Source of the DNA: Vagococcus penaei
GTDB taxonomy: Bacteria; Bacillota; Bacilli; Lactobacillales; Vagococcaceae
DNA length: 64,000 bases
NCBI RefSeq assembly: GCF_001998885.1
Contig: NZ_CP019609.1
Coordinates: forward strand, 744,001-808,000
Direction: 5' to 3'
The translations under genes were made by a program, and so were the position numbers. Every line of letters begins with the position of its first letter. Position 1 is the stretch's first letter. The notes under the pieces were generated by a model. It did not search any database, was not told the DNA's origin, and was given only the letters and a program-made list of their open reading frames with translations. Below, one piece after another: positions 39,854 to 49,455 of this stretch.

Positions 39854-40333
39854 TCATTTATGATACGGTTCGCCTTTAATAATCCGAAAACACCGATAAA
39901 TCTGCTCAACTAAAATTAGACGCATTAACTGATGTGGATAAGTCAAGCGCCCAAAGGATATTTGTGTGTTACTACGAGCTAAAACATCATCAGAGAGACC
40001 TAAAGACCCTCCGATAATAAAGGTGAAGGTACTCTTACCTTGGACACTCATTTTTTCAATACTTTCTGCAAAGCTTTCAGAGGTGATTTCTTTACCTTGG
40101 ATGGCTAAAGCATAAACATAATCAACATCACCTATTTTGGCTAGAATTCGCTCTCCTTCTTTTTGTTTGACTTGCATCATTTCCGCATCACTTAAGGCCT
40201 CCGGAGCTTTTTCATCAGCTACTTCAATCATCTCTAATTTACAATATTTCCCTAGACGTTTAGTATACTCAGCGATACCTTGTTTCAAATATTTTTCTTT
40301 TAATTTTCCAACAGTAATAATTTTTATTTTCAT
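39854..40333 (-). CDS. rlmH: 23S rRNA pseudouridine-1915 N3-methyltransferase
   Basis: 159 residues from ATG 40333 (GAGGAG upstream); the longer frame to 40378 has no site. It is a SPOUT-fold protein with [32 protein letters not shown] and the C-terminal knot [20 protein letters not shown], all as in RlmH/OrfX. It methylates pseudouridine 1915 of 23S rRNA in helix 69. The end of rlmH is the attachment site of SCCmec in staphylococci; here no insertion is seen inside it, though an IS3 copy lies about 105 bases away. It is divergent from htrA across a DnaA-box region. Confidence 0.95.
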   Translation of the reverse strand: MKIKIITVGKLKEKYLKQGIAEYTKRLGKYCKLEMIEVADEKAPEALSDAEMMQVKQKEGERILAKIGDVDYVYALAIQGKEITSESFAESIEKMSVQGKSTFTFIIGGSLGLSDDVLARSNTQISFGRLTYPHQLMRLILVEQIYRCFRIIKGEPYHK

Positions 40334-40370
40334 GATAATCTCCTCATTTTCATTGACAAATTTTATAAAG

Positions 40371-40456
40371 TTATACACAACTATCCACAGACTTACACAC
40401 AGTATTAAGTGTTTATTTTAAAGATATCCACTACTTGTTAACATCTCTGTGGATAA
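40371..40456. other. Cluster of DnaA-box sequences between rlmH and htrA
   Basis: Within 86 bases lie TTATACACA (40371-40379, exact to TTATNCACA), CTATCCACA (40381-40389, one mismatch), TTACACACA (40393-40401, one mismatch) and TTATCCACA on the minus strand (40448-40456, exact). rlmH and htrA are near oriC in several Firmicutes. The cluster could be part of an origin region or a DnaA-binding site outside it. No dnaA or parB gene is in the window. Confidence 0.55.
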
Positions 40457-40654
40457 CTATTGTACAAAACTAGTTGTTATTCATTATTTTTTTATAAAAA
40501 ATTCATCATTTTTCATTCGTTTTGTTGTTAAATAATGTTGTTTTTTCATGCTTTTTTCAAATATAAGGCTTATACTAGTAAGTGTCAGTAATGAACATAT
40601 TAAAAATAAATAACTAGATAAAGAAGGGGGCAAGGTGATTTTCACCGCATTCAC

Positions 40655-42007
40655 ATGAGAAAAGATGTAACACCTAAAAATAATGATTCAAATAAACGGT
40701 CTTCAAATATTAATAATAAAAAGCCAAGTATGTTAAAAAGATTTGGTGTATCGTTAGCTGGTGGGGTACTCGGCGGAGCTTTAGTCGTCGGTGGAGCAGT
40801 AGCTTACGACCAAACGACTAATAATACTTCAACAAATACAGCGACAATCGAGCAATCAAATCAGTTAAAACAAAGTAATTCTGATAAAACCCAGGTGACA
40901 AATGTCAAATCTAATATTAGCACAGATGTGACTAAAGCCGTGGAAAAAATGGAAAATTCTGTCGTATCTATTACTACTTTACAAAAGAAAAATAATCGAA
41001 TGTCTGACTTGGAACAATTTTTTGGTCAAGCAGCTGGCGAAGATGACAATGCAAATGGCGAATTAGCAGAAGCTGGCGAAGGAAGTGGCGTAATTTACCG
41101 TAAAGATGGTAATAAAGCGTTTGTCGTCACAAATAACCACGTAGTCGCTGGTGCTGATGCTGTAGAAGTTTTATTGAATAGTGGTGAAAAAGTATCTGCA
41201 AAAATCGTCGGAACAGATGCTTATAGTGACTTAGCAGTTCTTGAGATATCATCAAAAGAAGTTAAATCTGTTGCTGAATTTGCGAATTCTAATGATGTCA
41301 AGGTTGGCGAACCTGCCTTAGCAATGGGCTCGCCACTTGGCTCAACATTTGCAAATTCGGTGTCACAAGGAATTGTGTCTGCGAAAGATAGAATGATTAT
41401 GAATAAAACAGAAGATGGGCAACCAATTAACATTAACGCCATCCAAACTGATGCCGCAATTAACCCAGGTAATTCTGGTGGTCCGCTAGTGAATTTATCT
41501 GGTCAAGTTATCGGTATTAATTCAAGTAAAATAGCGCAAGCCGCAACTGGTGTATCTGCTGAAGGAATGGGCTTTGCAATTCCTAGTAATGATGTGGTTG
41601 CAATTATAAATCAACTTGAAAAAGATGGCAAAGTCATTCGTCCAATGCTTGGCATTACGATGGTTGATTTAGGCTATGTAAGTGCAGAAGAACGAGAATC
41701 TGTTTTAAAATTAACCGATAAAGATATTAATGGTGGCGTGGTAGTTGGTTCTGTTGTAGACGGCTCACCTGCTGCTAAAGCTGGTTTGAAGAAGTTTGCT
41801 GTCATCACACAAGTTGATGGTCAAGATCTGGACAATCGTTCTGAACTACAAGCTAAGCTATACAGTAAAAATATTGGAGATTCTATGAAGCTAACCTACT
41901 ACTACAATGGTAAAAAAGAAACGACAACCGTTAAATTAGACCAAGACTCTAGTAACTTAGAAAAACAAGCGGCTGAATCCCAAAATTCATCAAATAGCCG
42001 AAACTAG
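40655..42007 (+). CDS. htrA: HtrA/DegP-type serine protease
   Basis: 450 residues: a short cytoplasmic Asn/Lys-rich N-terminus, one membrane anchor (VSLAGGVLGGALVVGGAVA), a trypsin-like domain with His in VTNNHVV, Asp in YSDLAVLEI and Ser in INPGNSGGPLV, and one C-terminal PDZ domain. It degrades misfolded exported proteins and processes secreted ones at the outer face of the membrane. The ribosome binding site before ATG 40655 is weak or distant; AAGGTGATTTTCACC just upstream forms a small hairpin that could affect translation. A terminator follows. Confidence 0.93.
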   Translation: MRKDVTPKNNDSNKRSSNINNKKPSMLKRFGVSLAGGVLGGALVVGGAVAYDQTTNNTSTNTATIEQSNQLKQSNSDKTQVTNVKSNISTDVTKAVEKMENSVVSITTLQKKNNRMSDLEQFFGQAAGEDDNANGELAEAGEGSGVIYRKDGNKAFVVTNNHVVAGADAVEVLLNSGEKVSAKIVGTDAYSDLAVLEISSKEVKSVAEFANSNDVKVGEPALAMGSPLGSTFANSVSQGIVSAKDRMIMNKTEDGQPININAIQTDAAINPGNSGGPLVNLSGQVIGINSSKIAQAATGVSAEGMGFAIPSNDVVAIINQLEKDGKVIRPMLGITMVDLGYVSAEERESVLKLTDKDINGGVVVGSVVDGSPAAKAGLKKFAVITQVDGQDLDNRSELQAKLYSKNIGDSMKLTYYYNGKKETTTVKLDQDSSNLEKQAAESQNSSNSRN

Positions 42008-42027
42008 TTAAATTTTTAGAAAGTAAG

Positions 42028-42064
42028 AAAGCCCCTCATACACAAGCAGTGTGTGAGGGGCTTT
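42028..42064. terminator. Bidirectional terminator between htrA and pepQ
   Basis: A GC-rich hairpin (AAAGCCCCTCATACAC paired with GTGTGTGAGGGGCTTT, one bulged T) is followed by a T-tract on the plus strand. It lies between two convergent genes. Confidence 0.92.
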
Positions 42065-42089
42065 TTCTCTTATTACAATCATGACATTC

Positions 42090-43181
42090 TTAACCTAGAA
42101 TCGTCAACTCTTTTGGATAAGCATTTAGTACGTTACAACCATCTTCAGTTGCAACAACCAAATCTTCAATTCGTACACCAACTTCACCTGGTAAATAAAT
42201 ACCCGGTTCAATTGAAAAAATCATGCCAGGTTTAACGGTTGTATGATTAGCCGCAGATACATCACCGGCCTCATGACACTCTATTCCAATAAAGTGACCA
42301 GTACGATGTGTGAAGTAATCACCGTAGCCCTTTTCAGTAATATAGTCACGTGCAGCCGCATCTATCTCGCTGAATTTAACGCCAGGTTTCACTGCCGCAA
42401 TCGCACGCAGATTAGCTTCTAAAACTGTTTCATAGACATCACGACTTTTATCGGATACAGTTTGATAAAAGAAAGTCCGAGTCATATCTGAACAATAACC
42501 ATCTTTCACGCCACCAATATCTAAAATGATGCTGTCACCTGCTCGGACGATTGAATCATCATTCATGTGATGTGGATCTGCCCCATTGGCACCATACGCT
42601 ACAATTGGATCAAATGAGAAGCCTGAATTCCCCATACTTTTATAAATATCTAATAGACGATGGCCCATCTCTAATTCCGTTAATTTATCAGGAATTAAAG
42701 CCGCTAAAGCAGCAATGGCTTGGTCGTTGTCTTTTGATGCTGCCGCCATTTTAGCAATTTCCTCAGCTGATTTAATCGCGCGCAAGTCATCAGTAATCGT
42801 TGAGCTAATTGCAAAGTGATCGACCGGTTTATCAACGCGTTTCATGAGGTCAAGTAAAAAGTGGGCTGCCCAATTTTTATCCACAGCAATTGGTTTTTCT
42901 GTATCCAATTGGTTAACTAAGACTCCCATACCAAAGCCTTCATCTGTGTCATCAACTGTGACGACTGGCATGCCTAATTGTGCTTCCGTCAATGGAAACA
43001 ACTTATTAATGACAGCCACGTGTTTCCCATCCTCTTTTAAAACTAAGGTTAATAGACGTTCGCCAGCTTCCGTCCACACACCAGTTAAATAAAAAATCGT
43101 CGCTGGATCTGAAATTAGTAGTTGAGGCATATGACGATGTCTCATTTCTTGTAGTACTCGGTTCAATTTCTCTTGATTCAT
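42090..43181 (-). CDS. pepQ: Xaa-Pro dipeptidase/aminopeptidase (M24, PepQ-like)
   Basis: 363 residues: an N-terminal creatinase-like domain (LISDPATIFYLTGVW), then the pita-bread metallopeptidase fold with metal ligands in ILDIGGVKDGYCSDMTRTF (two Asp), GHFIGIECHE (His), FSIEPGIYLPG (Glu) and VRIEDLVV (Glu). It cleaves X-Pro bonds in the cytosol using Mn or Co. Length fits PepQ (prolidase) of lactic acid bacteria; a PepP-like aminopeptidase is the alternative. It is transcribed after nagA copy 2, separated by a terminator. Confidence 0.9.
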   Translation of the reverse strand: MNQEKLNRVLQEMRHRHMPQLLISDPATIFYLTGVWTEAGERLLTLVLKEDGKHVAVINKLFPLTEAQLGMPVVTVDDTDEGFGMGVLVNQLDTEKPIAVDKNWAAHFLLDLMKRVDKPVDHFAISSTITDDLRAIKSAEEIAKMAAASKDNDQAIAALAALIPDKLTELEMGHRLLDIYKSMGNSGFSFDPIVAYGANGADPHHMNDDSIVRAGDSIILDIGGVKDGYCSDMTRTFFYQTVSDKSRDVYETVLEANLRAIAAVKPGVKFSEIDAAARDYITEKGYGDYFTHRTGHFIGIECHEAGDVSAANHTTVKPGMIFSIEPGIYLPGEVGVRIEDLVVATEDGCNVLNAYPKELTILG

Positions 43182-43201
43182 CCAATCTCCTCCTAATTTA
43201 A

Positions 43202-43230
43202 AAATGCAGTGACAAATTGCCCCTGCATTT
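43202..43230 (-). terminator. Terminator between nagA copy 2 and pepQ
   Basis: Arms AAATGCAG and CTGCATTT with a 13-base loop are followed by TTTAAA on the minus strand. It is short and moderate in strength. Confidence 0.55.
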
Positions 43231-43240
43231 GATAGTCCTA

Positions 43241-44389
43241 TTATACGTCATAACGGCAAATGCCGTCTAGGTAAGTTGCCTTTAAATCCATATCTTTTGA
43301 TAAAACAATAAAATCTGCTGCTCGACCTTGTTTGATACTACCGCAGACATCATCAATTTGGCAACTAATAGCCGGTATCAGGGATCCCATCATTATCGCT
43401 TGTTCTGGAGTTGCTAAGCCCCATTCCACAACATGTTTAATTGCTTCTTTCAATTTTAAAATACTACCGGCTAAATTACCGGCTTCTAAACGGGCTGTCC
43501 CTTCTTTAACCGTCACTGGAAACTCGCCTAACATATACTCGCCATCTGGCATACCTCCCGCCATCATACAATCAGTAATTAAGGCGATATGGTCATGACC
43601 CTTCGCATCGATTAAAATTTCAGCAGCTTCTGGATGCACATGATGTCCATCACAAATTAACTCACAAAAGACATGATCCAAAGTCATCGCTGCTCCGACC
43701 ATTCCTGGTTCGCGGTGGTTCAAGCCGCGCATACCATTAAATGTATGCACAAAAACACTTGCACCAGATTCAACTATGTGACGAGCTTCTTCAAGTGTAC
43801 CATCGCTATGACCTAATGCCACAACAACACCTTGGTCTGTAATTGTATTAACAAATTCAGCTGTTCCTTCACGCTCGGGCGCCAAAGCAATTTTTTTAAT
43901 TAGATGACCTGACGCTTCTTGCCATTCATTAAAAATTTCTAAACTAGGATCAGAAAAATAAGAAGGATTTTGTGCACCTTTATATTTTTCAGTGAAAAAT
44001 GGTCCTTCGAAATAAATCCCTTGAATCTTAGCCCCTGGTACATCATGGGCTACTTGTCCGATTGTACGTGCAACTTTGGTTAAGCGTTCGCGACTAGAAG
44101 TCAAAGTTGTTGGTAAAAATGACGTCACACCACATGATAGTAATGCCTCAGACATAATTTTTAAACCTTCTGGATCAGCATCCATTACATCATGATTTTT
44201 ATAGCCATGAATATGCGTATCAACTAAACCAGGTGCGACCCAATGTCCAGTGTAATCAATGATTTCTCCTGCTTCGGTAGGACGCTCTTTTTGAAAGTGA
44301 CCAAAGATTCCATCACTAATTTCTAAATAACCTGGTCCTACGCTACTTGATTCTAAAAAAAACTTATCTGCATAAATATAGGTTGTCAT
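43241..44389 (-). CDS. nagA: N-acetylglucosamine-6-phosphate deacetylase (NagA), copy 2
   Basis: 382 residues, a full-length paralogue of the protein at 9050-10207 with the same motif set ([63 protein letters not shown]). It stands alone with its own regulatory region, the usual arrangement for GlcNAc-6-phosphate use and cell-wall amino-sugar recycling, so it is the more likely true NagA, leaving copy 1 to the galactosamine pathway. Start ATG 44389 has GAGGAAG upstream. Confidence 0.93.
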   Translation of the reverse strand: MTTYIYADKFFLESSSVGPGYLEISDGIFGHFQKERPTEAGEIIDYTGHWVAPGLVDTHIHGYKNHDVMDADPEGLKIMSEALLSCGVTSFLPTTLTSSRERLTKVARTIGQVAHDVPGAKIQGIYFEGPFFTEKYKGAQNPSYFSDPSLEIFNEWQEASGHLIKKIALAPEREGTAEFVNTITDQGVVVALGHSDGTLEEARHIVESGASVFVHTFNGMRGLNHREPGMVGAAMTLDHVFCELICDGHHVHPEAAEILIDAKGHDHIALITDCMMAGGMPDGEYMLGEFPVTVKEGTARLEAGNLAGSILKLKEAIKHVVEWGLATPEQAIMMGSLIPAISCQIDDVCGSIKQGRAADFIVLSKDMDLKATYLDGICRYDV

Positions 44390-44425
44390 TGTAATAACTT
44401 CCTCTCAATTGATTTAACTATCTAT

Positions 44426-44505
44426 AAATTAGCACTAACTTTACCAATAGTCAATAATTGGACTAGACAATTAACAAAAAAACTATTTCATTACAATCGT
44501 TTACA
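44426..44505 (-). promoter_or_regulatory. nagA promoter with NagR-type palindrome and cre-like site
   Basis: On the minus strand TTGACT (44449-44454) and TAATTT (44426-44431) are 17 bases apart. Just upstream is AATTGGACTAGACAATT (44456-44472), a near-palindrome like the dre operators of GntR-type NagR. Further up TACAATCGTTTACA (44492-44505) matches a cre site at 12 of 14 positions. Together they suggest induction by amino sugar and catabolite control. Confidence 0.6.
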
Positions 44506-44615
44506 AAGTTTAAAAAATTCAATTAATGCTTCACATTTATATAATATGTGTTATAATACAACCACATCTAATTTATTAGATGATAAATTAAATTTGTACA
44601 AGGAGTGTATGAATT

Positions 44616-44798
44616 ATGGTTGAAAGTAAAATACTTTTTAAATGGCAAAATGAAGAGTTTGAGGGAAATATCGAAAAAGAATATGATCATTCTTATTTAA
44701 TTAGCGTTGCTAACCCCAACGAAGAATTACGTGATAAATACTTAAGCCGCATCGTTATTAGTAAAAAGGCTTGTCAACTATCCACCAGAACCGCTTAA
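44616..44798 (+). CDS. Small protein, possibly DUF2187 family
   Basis: 60 residues, acidic/basic mixed, with no membrane segment: ILFKWQNEEFEGNIEKEY and a C-terminal block RIVISKKACQ. It resembles the small DUF2187/YkvS-type proteins of Firmicutes, but the match is from memory of the pattern only and the function is unknown. AAGGAG precedes ATG 44616, and a good -10 (TATAAT at about 44551) lies in the upstream region overlapping a CACAT...ATGTG palindrome. It has its own terminator. Confidence 0.6.
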   Translation: MVESKILFKWQNEEFEGNIEKEYDHSYLISVANPNEELRDKYLSRIVISKKACQLSTRTA

Positions 44799-44811
44799 TT
44801 ATAAACTTAAA

Positions 44812-44854
44812 AAAACTCAACCTAACTAAGTTAAACTTAATTAGGTTGAGTTTT
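44812..44854. terminator. Bidirectional terminator
   Basis: Arms of 19 bases (AAAACTCAACCTAACTAAG and near-complement) lie between the small-protein gene and the convergent aminotransferase gene, with A/T tracts on both sides. Confidence 0.88.
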
Positions 44855-44886
44855 GCTTGTTTATAGCTAATTTAATTAGGGGACAC

Positions 44887-46104
44887 TTATTTCTGTTGAT
44901 AACTTGTCAAAAAATTTGCTAAACCAGTTGTGGTCTGTCTCAAATCATCAATTTCAGGAAGATAGACCAGTCGAAAATGGTCAGGGGTTGCCATATTAAA
45001 TCCTTTACCATGGACCATTAGCACGTGCTGATGATGTAAAAAATCAAGAACAAATTGTTCATCATTAGAAATATTAAATTTTTTGGTATCAATTTTAGGA
45101 AAAATATAAAAAGCAGCTTTAGGTTTCACTGCACTAATTCCAGGAATGGCATTTAAAGCATCCGTGATGAATTCCCGTTGCTCATAGATGCGTCCACCTG
45201 GTAGCAATAACTCATCAATTTCTTGTGGACCACCAAGAGCTGTTTGAATAATCTGCTGTGATAGAACATTCGAGCATAGGCGCATTGAGGCCAACATATT
45301 TAACCCCTCAATATACCCACTTACATGTTTCTTTTCGCCACTTAAGACCATCCAGCCACAACGAAAACCAGCGACACGATGAGATTTTGACAATCCATTA
45401 AATGTTATCACACATAAATCTGGAGCCAAACTACCAATTGATACGTGTTCTAAACCATCCATTACCAAACGATCATAAATTTCATCAGAGAAAATAATTA
45501 ATTCATGTTCGCGAGCAACTTGAATAATCTCTTCTAGTAAGTCTCTAGAGTACAATGCTCCCGTGGGATTATTCGGATTAATTAAAACAATCCCTTTTGT
45601 TCGCGGTGTAATTTTTCGTCGAATATCAGCAACATCTGGAAACCATTCAGCTTGCTCATCACAAATATAATGTACAGCCTTACCGCCAGCCAATGTTACA
45701 GCTGCTGTCCAAAGTGGATAATCTGGCATTGGAATGAGCATCTCATCTCCATTATCAATCAAACCTTGCATAGACATTGTAATTAACTCACTGACACCAT
45801 TTCCAGTATAGATATCATCTAATGATACATTTGGTAATCCTTTTAACTGACAGTAGTGTTGAATCGCCTTACGTGCAGAAAAAATACCTTTTGACTCAGA
45901 ATAACCTTCTGATTGCCGTGTATTGGCAATTAAATCATAAATAACATCATTAGGTGCTTTTAAACCAAACGCTGCTGGATTACCAGTGTTTAATTTTAAA
46001 ACATGAATCCCCTGTGCTTCCATGCGATCAGCTTCTTCTAAAACTGGGCCGCGAACGTCATAGCTAACATCATTTAATTTCGCTGACTTATTAAAATATT
46101 TCAT
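44887..46104 (-). CDS. Alanine-type aminotransferase (class I, PLP)
   Basis: 405 residues of fold-type I aminotransferase, the same length as E. coli AlaA. The PLP Lys is in FNGLSKSHRVAGFRCGW; other landmarks are INPNNPTGALYS, IFSDEIYDRL and the N-terminal KLNTGNPAAFG. AlaA-type enzymes interconvert pyruvate/glutamate and alanine/2-oxoglutarate. The gene is monocistronic. Assignment to alanine rests on overall resemblance; aspartate or other aminotransferase activity is possible. Confidence 0.82.
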   Translation of the reverse strand: MKYFNKSAKLNDVSYDVRGPVLEEADRMEAQGIHVLKLNTGNPAAFGLKAPNDVIYDLIANTRQSEGYSESKGIFSARKAIQHYCQLKGLPNVSLDDIYTGNGVSELITMSMQGLIDNGDEMLIPMPDYPLWTAAVTLAGGKAVHYICDEQAEWFPDVADIRRKITPRTKGIVLINPNNPTGALYSRDLLEEIIQVAREHELIIFSDEIYDRLVMDGLEHVSIGSLAPDLCVITFNGLSKSHRVAGFRCGWMVLSGEKKHVSGYIEGLNMLASMRLCSNVLSQQIIQTALGGPQEIDELLLPGGRIYEQREFITDALNAIPGISAVKPKAAFYIFPKIDTKKFNISNDEQFVLDFLHHQHVLMVHGKGFNMATPDHFRLVYLPEIDDLRQTTTGLANFLTSYQQK

Positions 46105-46195
46105 AAATTTCCCCCAATACTGCTTTATATGTCATTAAAAATAGCTCGAATTTAAGGAAAATGCAAGAAAAATTTAAAAGAATCATGCACATAAA

Positions 46196-46230
46196 AACAG
46201 GTTACTATCGTTTAAGGATAGTAACCTGTT
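46196..46230 (-). terminator. Terminator after transketolase
   Basis: A perfect 14-bp-arm hairpin (AACAGGTTACTATC) is followed on the minus strand by TTTTTATG. It lies 24 bases past the tkt stop. Confidence 0.9.
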
Positions 46231-46253
46231 AAAAAGAATGAACTACTAATTAT

Positions 46254-48248
46254 TTAAAGTGATTTAAATGTATTAACCACATTTTCAACTGTGAAACCAT
46301 ATTTTTCAATCACAGTATTACCTGGCGCACTTGCACCAAATGTGTCAATACCCATTACTTTTCCGTCTAAGCCAACGTAACGTTCCCAACCAAATGTTGC
46401 ACCCATCTCGATTGATACACGCTTAGTCACTGCTTTTGGTAAGACAGTGTCTTTATAACTAGCATCTTGTAAATCAAATAAGCGGCTACATGGCATTGAT
46501 ACGACTGATACATCAATTCCTTCAGTTTTTAATGCTTTTTGGGCTTCCATCGCTAAATTGACTTCAGAACCTGTCGCAATCAAAATTCCTTCTGGCATGT
46601 CACCTTCTTGTGGAGATAACACGTAAGCACCTTTTTCTAACTGTGTTTTAGCCAATTCTTTTGTCCCTTCAAGAACTGGTAAGTTTTGACGAGATAACGC
46701 TAAAACAGTTGGTGTTTCAGTTGATGATGCGGCAAGTTTCCAAGCAGCAGATACTTCATTCCCATCCGCTGGGCGAATAACGTTTAAGTTTGGTAACCCA
46801 CGTAAACTTGATAATTGTTCAATTGGCTCATGAGTTGGACCATCTTCCCCAACGGCAATTGAGTCATGAGTTAGAACGTATGTTACAGGTACTTTTTGGA
46901 TAGCTGCTAAACGTACAGCAGCTTTAATATAATCTACAAAGACAAAGAATGTAGCTCCATATACTTTAGTACCACCATGTAAAGCAATACCATTCATGGC
47001 TGCTGCCATACCAAATTCACGAACACCAAACCAAATATTACGCCCTTCGTATTGACCTGGTTCAAAATCTTTATCCATTGCAATCATTGTATTATTTGAA
47101 GAAGATAAGTCAGCAGAACCACCCCAAACAAATGGTACCGCGCCTGTTAATGCTTGAATGGCTTCTTTACTGGTCACACGACTGGCTGCACTATCACCGA
47201 CTTCATATGTTGGTAACACTTGATCTAAATCAAGAGTCATTTCACCCGAGAAGGCATCTTTTAACTGTTTCGCTAAAGTTGGGTATTCTTTTTCATAGTC
47301 AGCAAATAATGTTTGCCATTCTGCTTCTGCAGTTTGACCTTTAATCACCATTTCTTCATTAAATCGCGTTGCTACTTCTTCAGGTACAGTAAACTCTGGA
47401 TATTCCCATCCATAAGCTTCTTTTGCTAAAGTAACACCTTCAGCTCCTAATGGGGCACCATGAACTTTATTTGTTCCAGCATTTGTCGCACCAAAACCAA
47501 TAACTGTTTTTACTTCAATAATTGTTGGTTTGTCAGTGTCCGCTTTAGCAGCCTCAATTGCTTGAGAAATCGCTTCTAAATCATTGCCATCTTTAACTAA
47601 AATATGTGACCAGCCTGATGCTTCAAAACGACCTTTAACATCTTCACTAAATGATTTATCTAATGGACCATCTAATGAAATATCATTTGAATCGTATAAA
47701 ACAATTAATTTACTTAATTTTAAGTGTCCTGCTAAACTGATTGCTTCTTGTGAGACACCTTCCATTAAATCACCATCACCACATAAAGCATATGTGTAGT
47801 GATCAATTAGATTGAATTTATCACGATTATATGTCGCAGCTAAGTGTGCTTCTGCCATAGCAAAACCAACACTCATTGCGATTCCTTGACCTAAAGGACC
47901 AGTCGTCGCCTCAACACCTGCTGTATGATGTACCTCAGGATGTCCTGGTGTTAAACTATCCCATTGACGGAATTGTTTTAATTCTGATAATGGTAAGTTA
48001 TAACCTGATAAATGTAACAAGCTGTATAACATTGCCGATCCATGACCTGCTGATAACACAAAACGGTCGCGGTCAATCCAATCTCGATCAGTTGATGGAT
48101 TTACCTTTAAATGTTTTGTCCACAAAGCGTATGCCATCGGAGCTGCTCCTAATGGTAAACCTGGGTGTCCTGAATTCGCTTTTTGAATCATGTCTAAACT
48201 TAGAGTCCGAATTGTATTAACACCAAGTTGATCAATTTTGTCAAACAT
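46254..48248 (-). CDS. tkt: Transketolase
   Basis: 664 residues with the full transketolase layout. The thiamine-diphosphate domain shows [29 protein letters not shown] and [13 protein letters not shown]; the pyrimidine-binding domain shows [18 protein letters not shown] and the catalytic-site block [16 protein letters not shown]; a C-terminal domain follows. It moves two-carbon units in the pentose phosphate pathway in the cytosol. The gene is monocistronic with a terminator. Divergence from typical sequences is small, so the call is firm. Confidence 0.96.
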   Translation of the reverse strand: MFDKIDQLGVNTIRTLSLDMIQKANSGHPGLPLGAAPMAYALWTKHLKVNPSTDRDWIDRDRFVLSAGHGSAMLYSLLHLSGYNLPLSELKQFRQWDSLTPGHPEVHHTAGVEATTGPLGQGIAMSVGFAMAEAHLAATYNRDKFNLIDHYTYALCGDGDLMEGVSQEAISLAGHLKLSKLIVLYDSNDISLDGPLDKSFSEDVKGRFEASGWSHILVKDGNDLEAISQAIEAAKADTDKPTIIEVKTVIGFGATNAGTNKVHGAPLGAEGVTLAKEAYGWEYPEFTVPEEVATRFNEEMVIKGQTAEAEWQTLFADYEKEYPTLAKQLKDAFSGEMTLDLDQVLPTYEVGDSAASRVTSKEAIQALTGAVPFVWGGSADLSSSNNTMIAMDKDFEPGQYEGRNIWFGVREFGMAAAMNGIALHGGTKVYGATFFVFVDYIKAAVRLAAIQKVPVTYVLTHDSIAVGEDGPTHEPIEQLSSLRGLPNLNVIRPADGNEVSAAWKLAASSTETPTVLALSRQNLPVLEGTKELAKTQLEKGAYVLSPQEGDMPEGILIATGSEVNLAMEAQKALKTEGIDVSVVSMPCSRLFDLQDASYKDTVLPKAVTKRVSIEMGATFGWERYVGLDGKVMGIDTFGASAPGNTVIEKYGFTVENVVNTFKSL

Positions 48249-48336
48249 ATAATAGCCTCCTGGTTTTTAGGTTTTTTTTACCTTTATTAGCATTTTAACT
48301 TTTATTACAAGAATTTGCAAGGCTTTTCACTAAATT

Positions 48337-48579
48337 TTATCGTCCATGGATTCCTTTATCTTTCTGAATCGTTTTTAATTTTTCAGGAGTTACATCTGTG
48401 CCTTCTTCATCAACGACTTTCATACCTTCAATATGATGACGCATGCCTTTTCTAAATTGATGTAGATACTCTTCACGTAATACTTTTTGTTCTGATTGTT
48501 CTGCAATCGTCAATCCTTCTTCGGTTTTAGCTTTACGAGCTAGCTCATTAATTCGCGCCATTTTATCTTTAGATAGCAT
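48337..48579 (-). CDS. DUF896 (YnzC-type) small protein
   Basis: 80 residues, mostly helical: [21 protein letters not shown], then [18 protein letters not shown], the pattern of the DUF896/YnzC family. In Bacillus subtilis ynzC belongs to the SOS-induced yneA-yneB-ynzC group next to lexA. Here the gene is divergent from lexA and shares the intergenic LexA box, which fits SOS control. The biochemical role is unknown. CAAGGAGG precedes ATG 48579. Confidence 0.88.
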   Translation of the reverse strand: MLSKDKMARINELARKAKTEEGLTIAEQSEQKVLREEYLHQFRKGMRHHIEGMKVVDEEGTDVTPEKLKTIQKDKGIHGR

Positions 48580-48678
48580 CCAACTAATCCTCCTTGATAT
48601 CTATATTTAAGTTTCATTATTATCTTAGCTTATCGCTTAAAAAATTACAATTAACAGGACCGTTTATTTTAATTTATG

Positions 48679-48692
48679 CGAACAAACGTTTG
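48679..48692. promoter_or_regulatory. LexA (SOS) box between the DUF896 gene and lexA
   Basis: CGAACAAACGTTTG fits the Gram-positive LexA consensus CGAACRNRYGTTYG at every position. It overlaps the candidate lexA -35 (TTGATA), with TACACT 17 bases on as -10, so it should autoregulate lexA and may control the divergent gene. Confidence 0.92.
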
Positions 48693-48749
48693 ATAAACTG
48701 AATCGAATATGATACACTCAAAAAAACAGGAAATTGAGGGTTTAATATA

Positions 48750-49367
48750 ATGAAACGACAATCAACTCGTCAAGAAGATATTTTACGCTACATCTACACA
48801 CAAGTAACGGAACGTGGGTATCCACCGACTGTTCGAGAAATTGGTGAAGCAGTTGATTTATCATCAACATCAACGGTTCATGGGCACTTGTCTCGCCTTG
48901 AGAAAAAAGGCTTGATTTTTAGAGACCCAACTAAGCCTCGTGCGATTGAGTTGACACCAGATGGTTTGTCATTTATTGGTGTTCAGCCGTCTTCAATCCC
49001 AATGTTAGGTGTCGTCACAGCTGGAGAGCCTATTTTAGCTGTTGAAGAAGCATCAGATTTCTTTCCTATCCCACCTGACCTAAAATATGAAGAAAATTCC
49101 TTATTTATGTTGACTATTCGTGGTGAAAGTATGATTAATGCTGGAATTTTCGATGGCGACCACGTCATTGTTCGGAAGCAAAGTACTGCTAATAATGGTG
49201 AAATTATCATTGCGATGACTGATGAAAATGAAGCAACGTGTAAAAGATTTTATAAAGAAGACAGCGTAATTAAATTACAACCTGAAAATGATACGATGGA
49301 GCCAATTATTCTAGACAACATTACTATTTTAGGAAAAGTTGTTGGTCTATATCGTAATAAAATATAA
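48750..49367 (+). CDS. lexA: LexA repressor
   Basis: 205 residues: an N-terminal winged helix ([38 protein letters not shown]), the Ala-Gly self-cleavage site in GVVTAGEPI, the catalytic Ser in [14 protein letters not shown] and Lys in [11 protein letters not shown]. It represses SOS genes and cleaves itself when RecA filaments form. It is autoregulated through the box at 48679. A second box lies just downstream, before the small membrane-protein gene. Confidence 0.97.
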   Translation: MKRQSTRQEDILRYIYTQVTERGYPPTVREIGEAVDLSSTSTVHGHLSRLEKKGLIFRDPTKPRAIELTPDGLSFIGVQPSSIPMLGVVTAGEPILAVEEASDFFPIPPDLKYEENSLFMLTIRGESMINAGIFDGDHVIVRKQSTANNGEIIIAMTDENEATCKRFYKEDSVIKLQPENDTMEPIILDNITILGKVVGLYRNKI

Positions 49368-49404
49368 AGCATAATCATATGCTTTATATTTTTTCTTTAC
49401 AAAA

Positions 49405-49418
49405 CGAACATAAGTTCG
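49405..49418 (+). promoter_or_regulatory. LexA box upstream of a small membrane-protein gene
   Basis: CGAACATAAGTTCG matches the LexA consensus at all positions but one (A in place of Y at position 9) and is followed by a TATAAT (49421-49426). The box and -10 belong to the 58-residue gene downstream. Confidence 0.8.
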
Positions 49419-49455
49419 TATAATAAATTTAACATTTAATTTGGAGGAAAAACTA

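Noticed and set aside
39854-40333. SCC-like integration at the end of rlmH
   Set aside because: The rlmH 3' end is intact and no direct repeats or recombinase genes lie beyond it; the nearby mobile element is an ordinary IS3 copy with its own target duplication.
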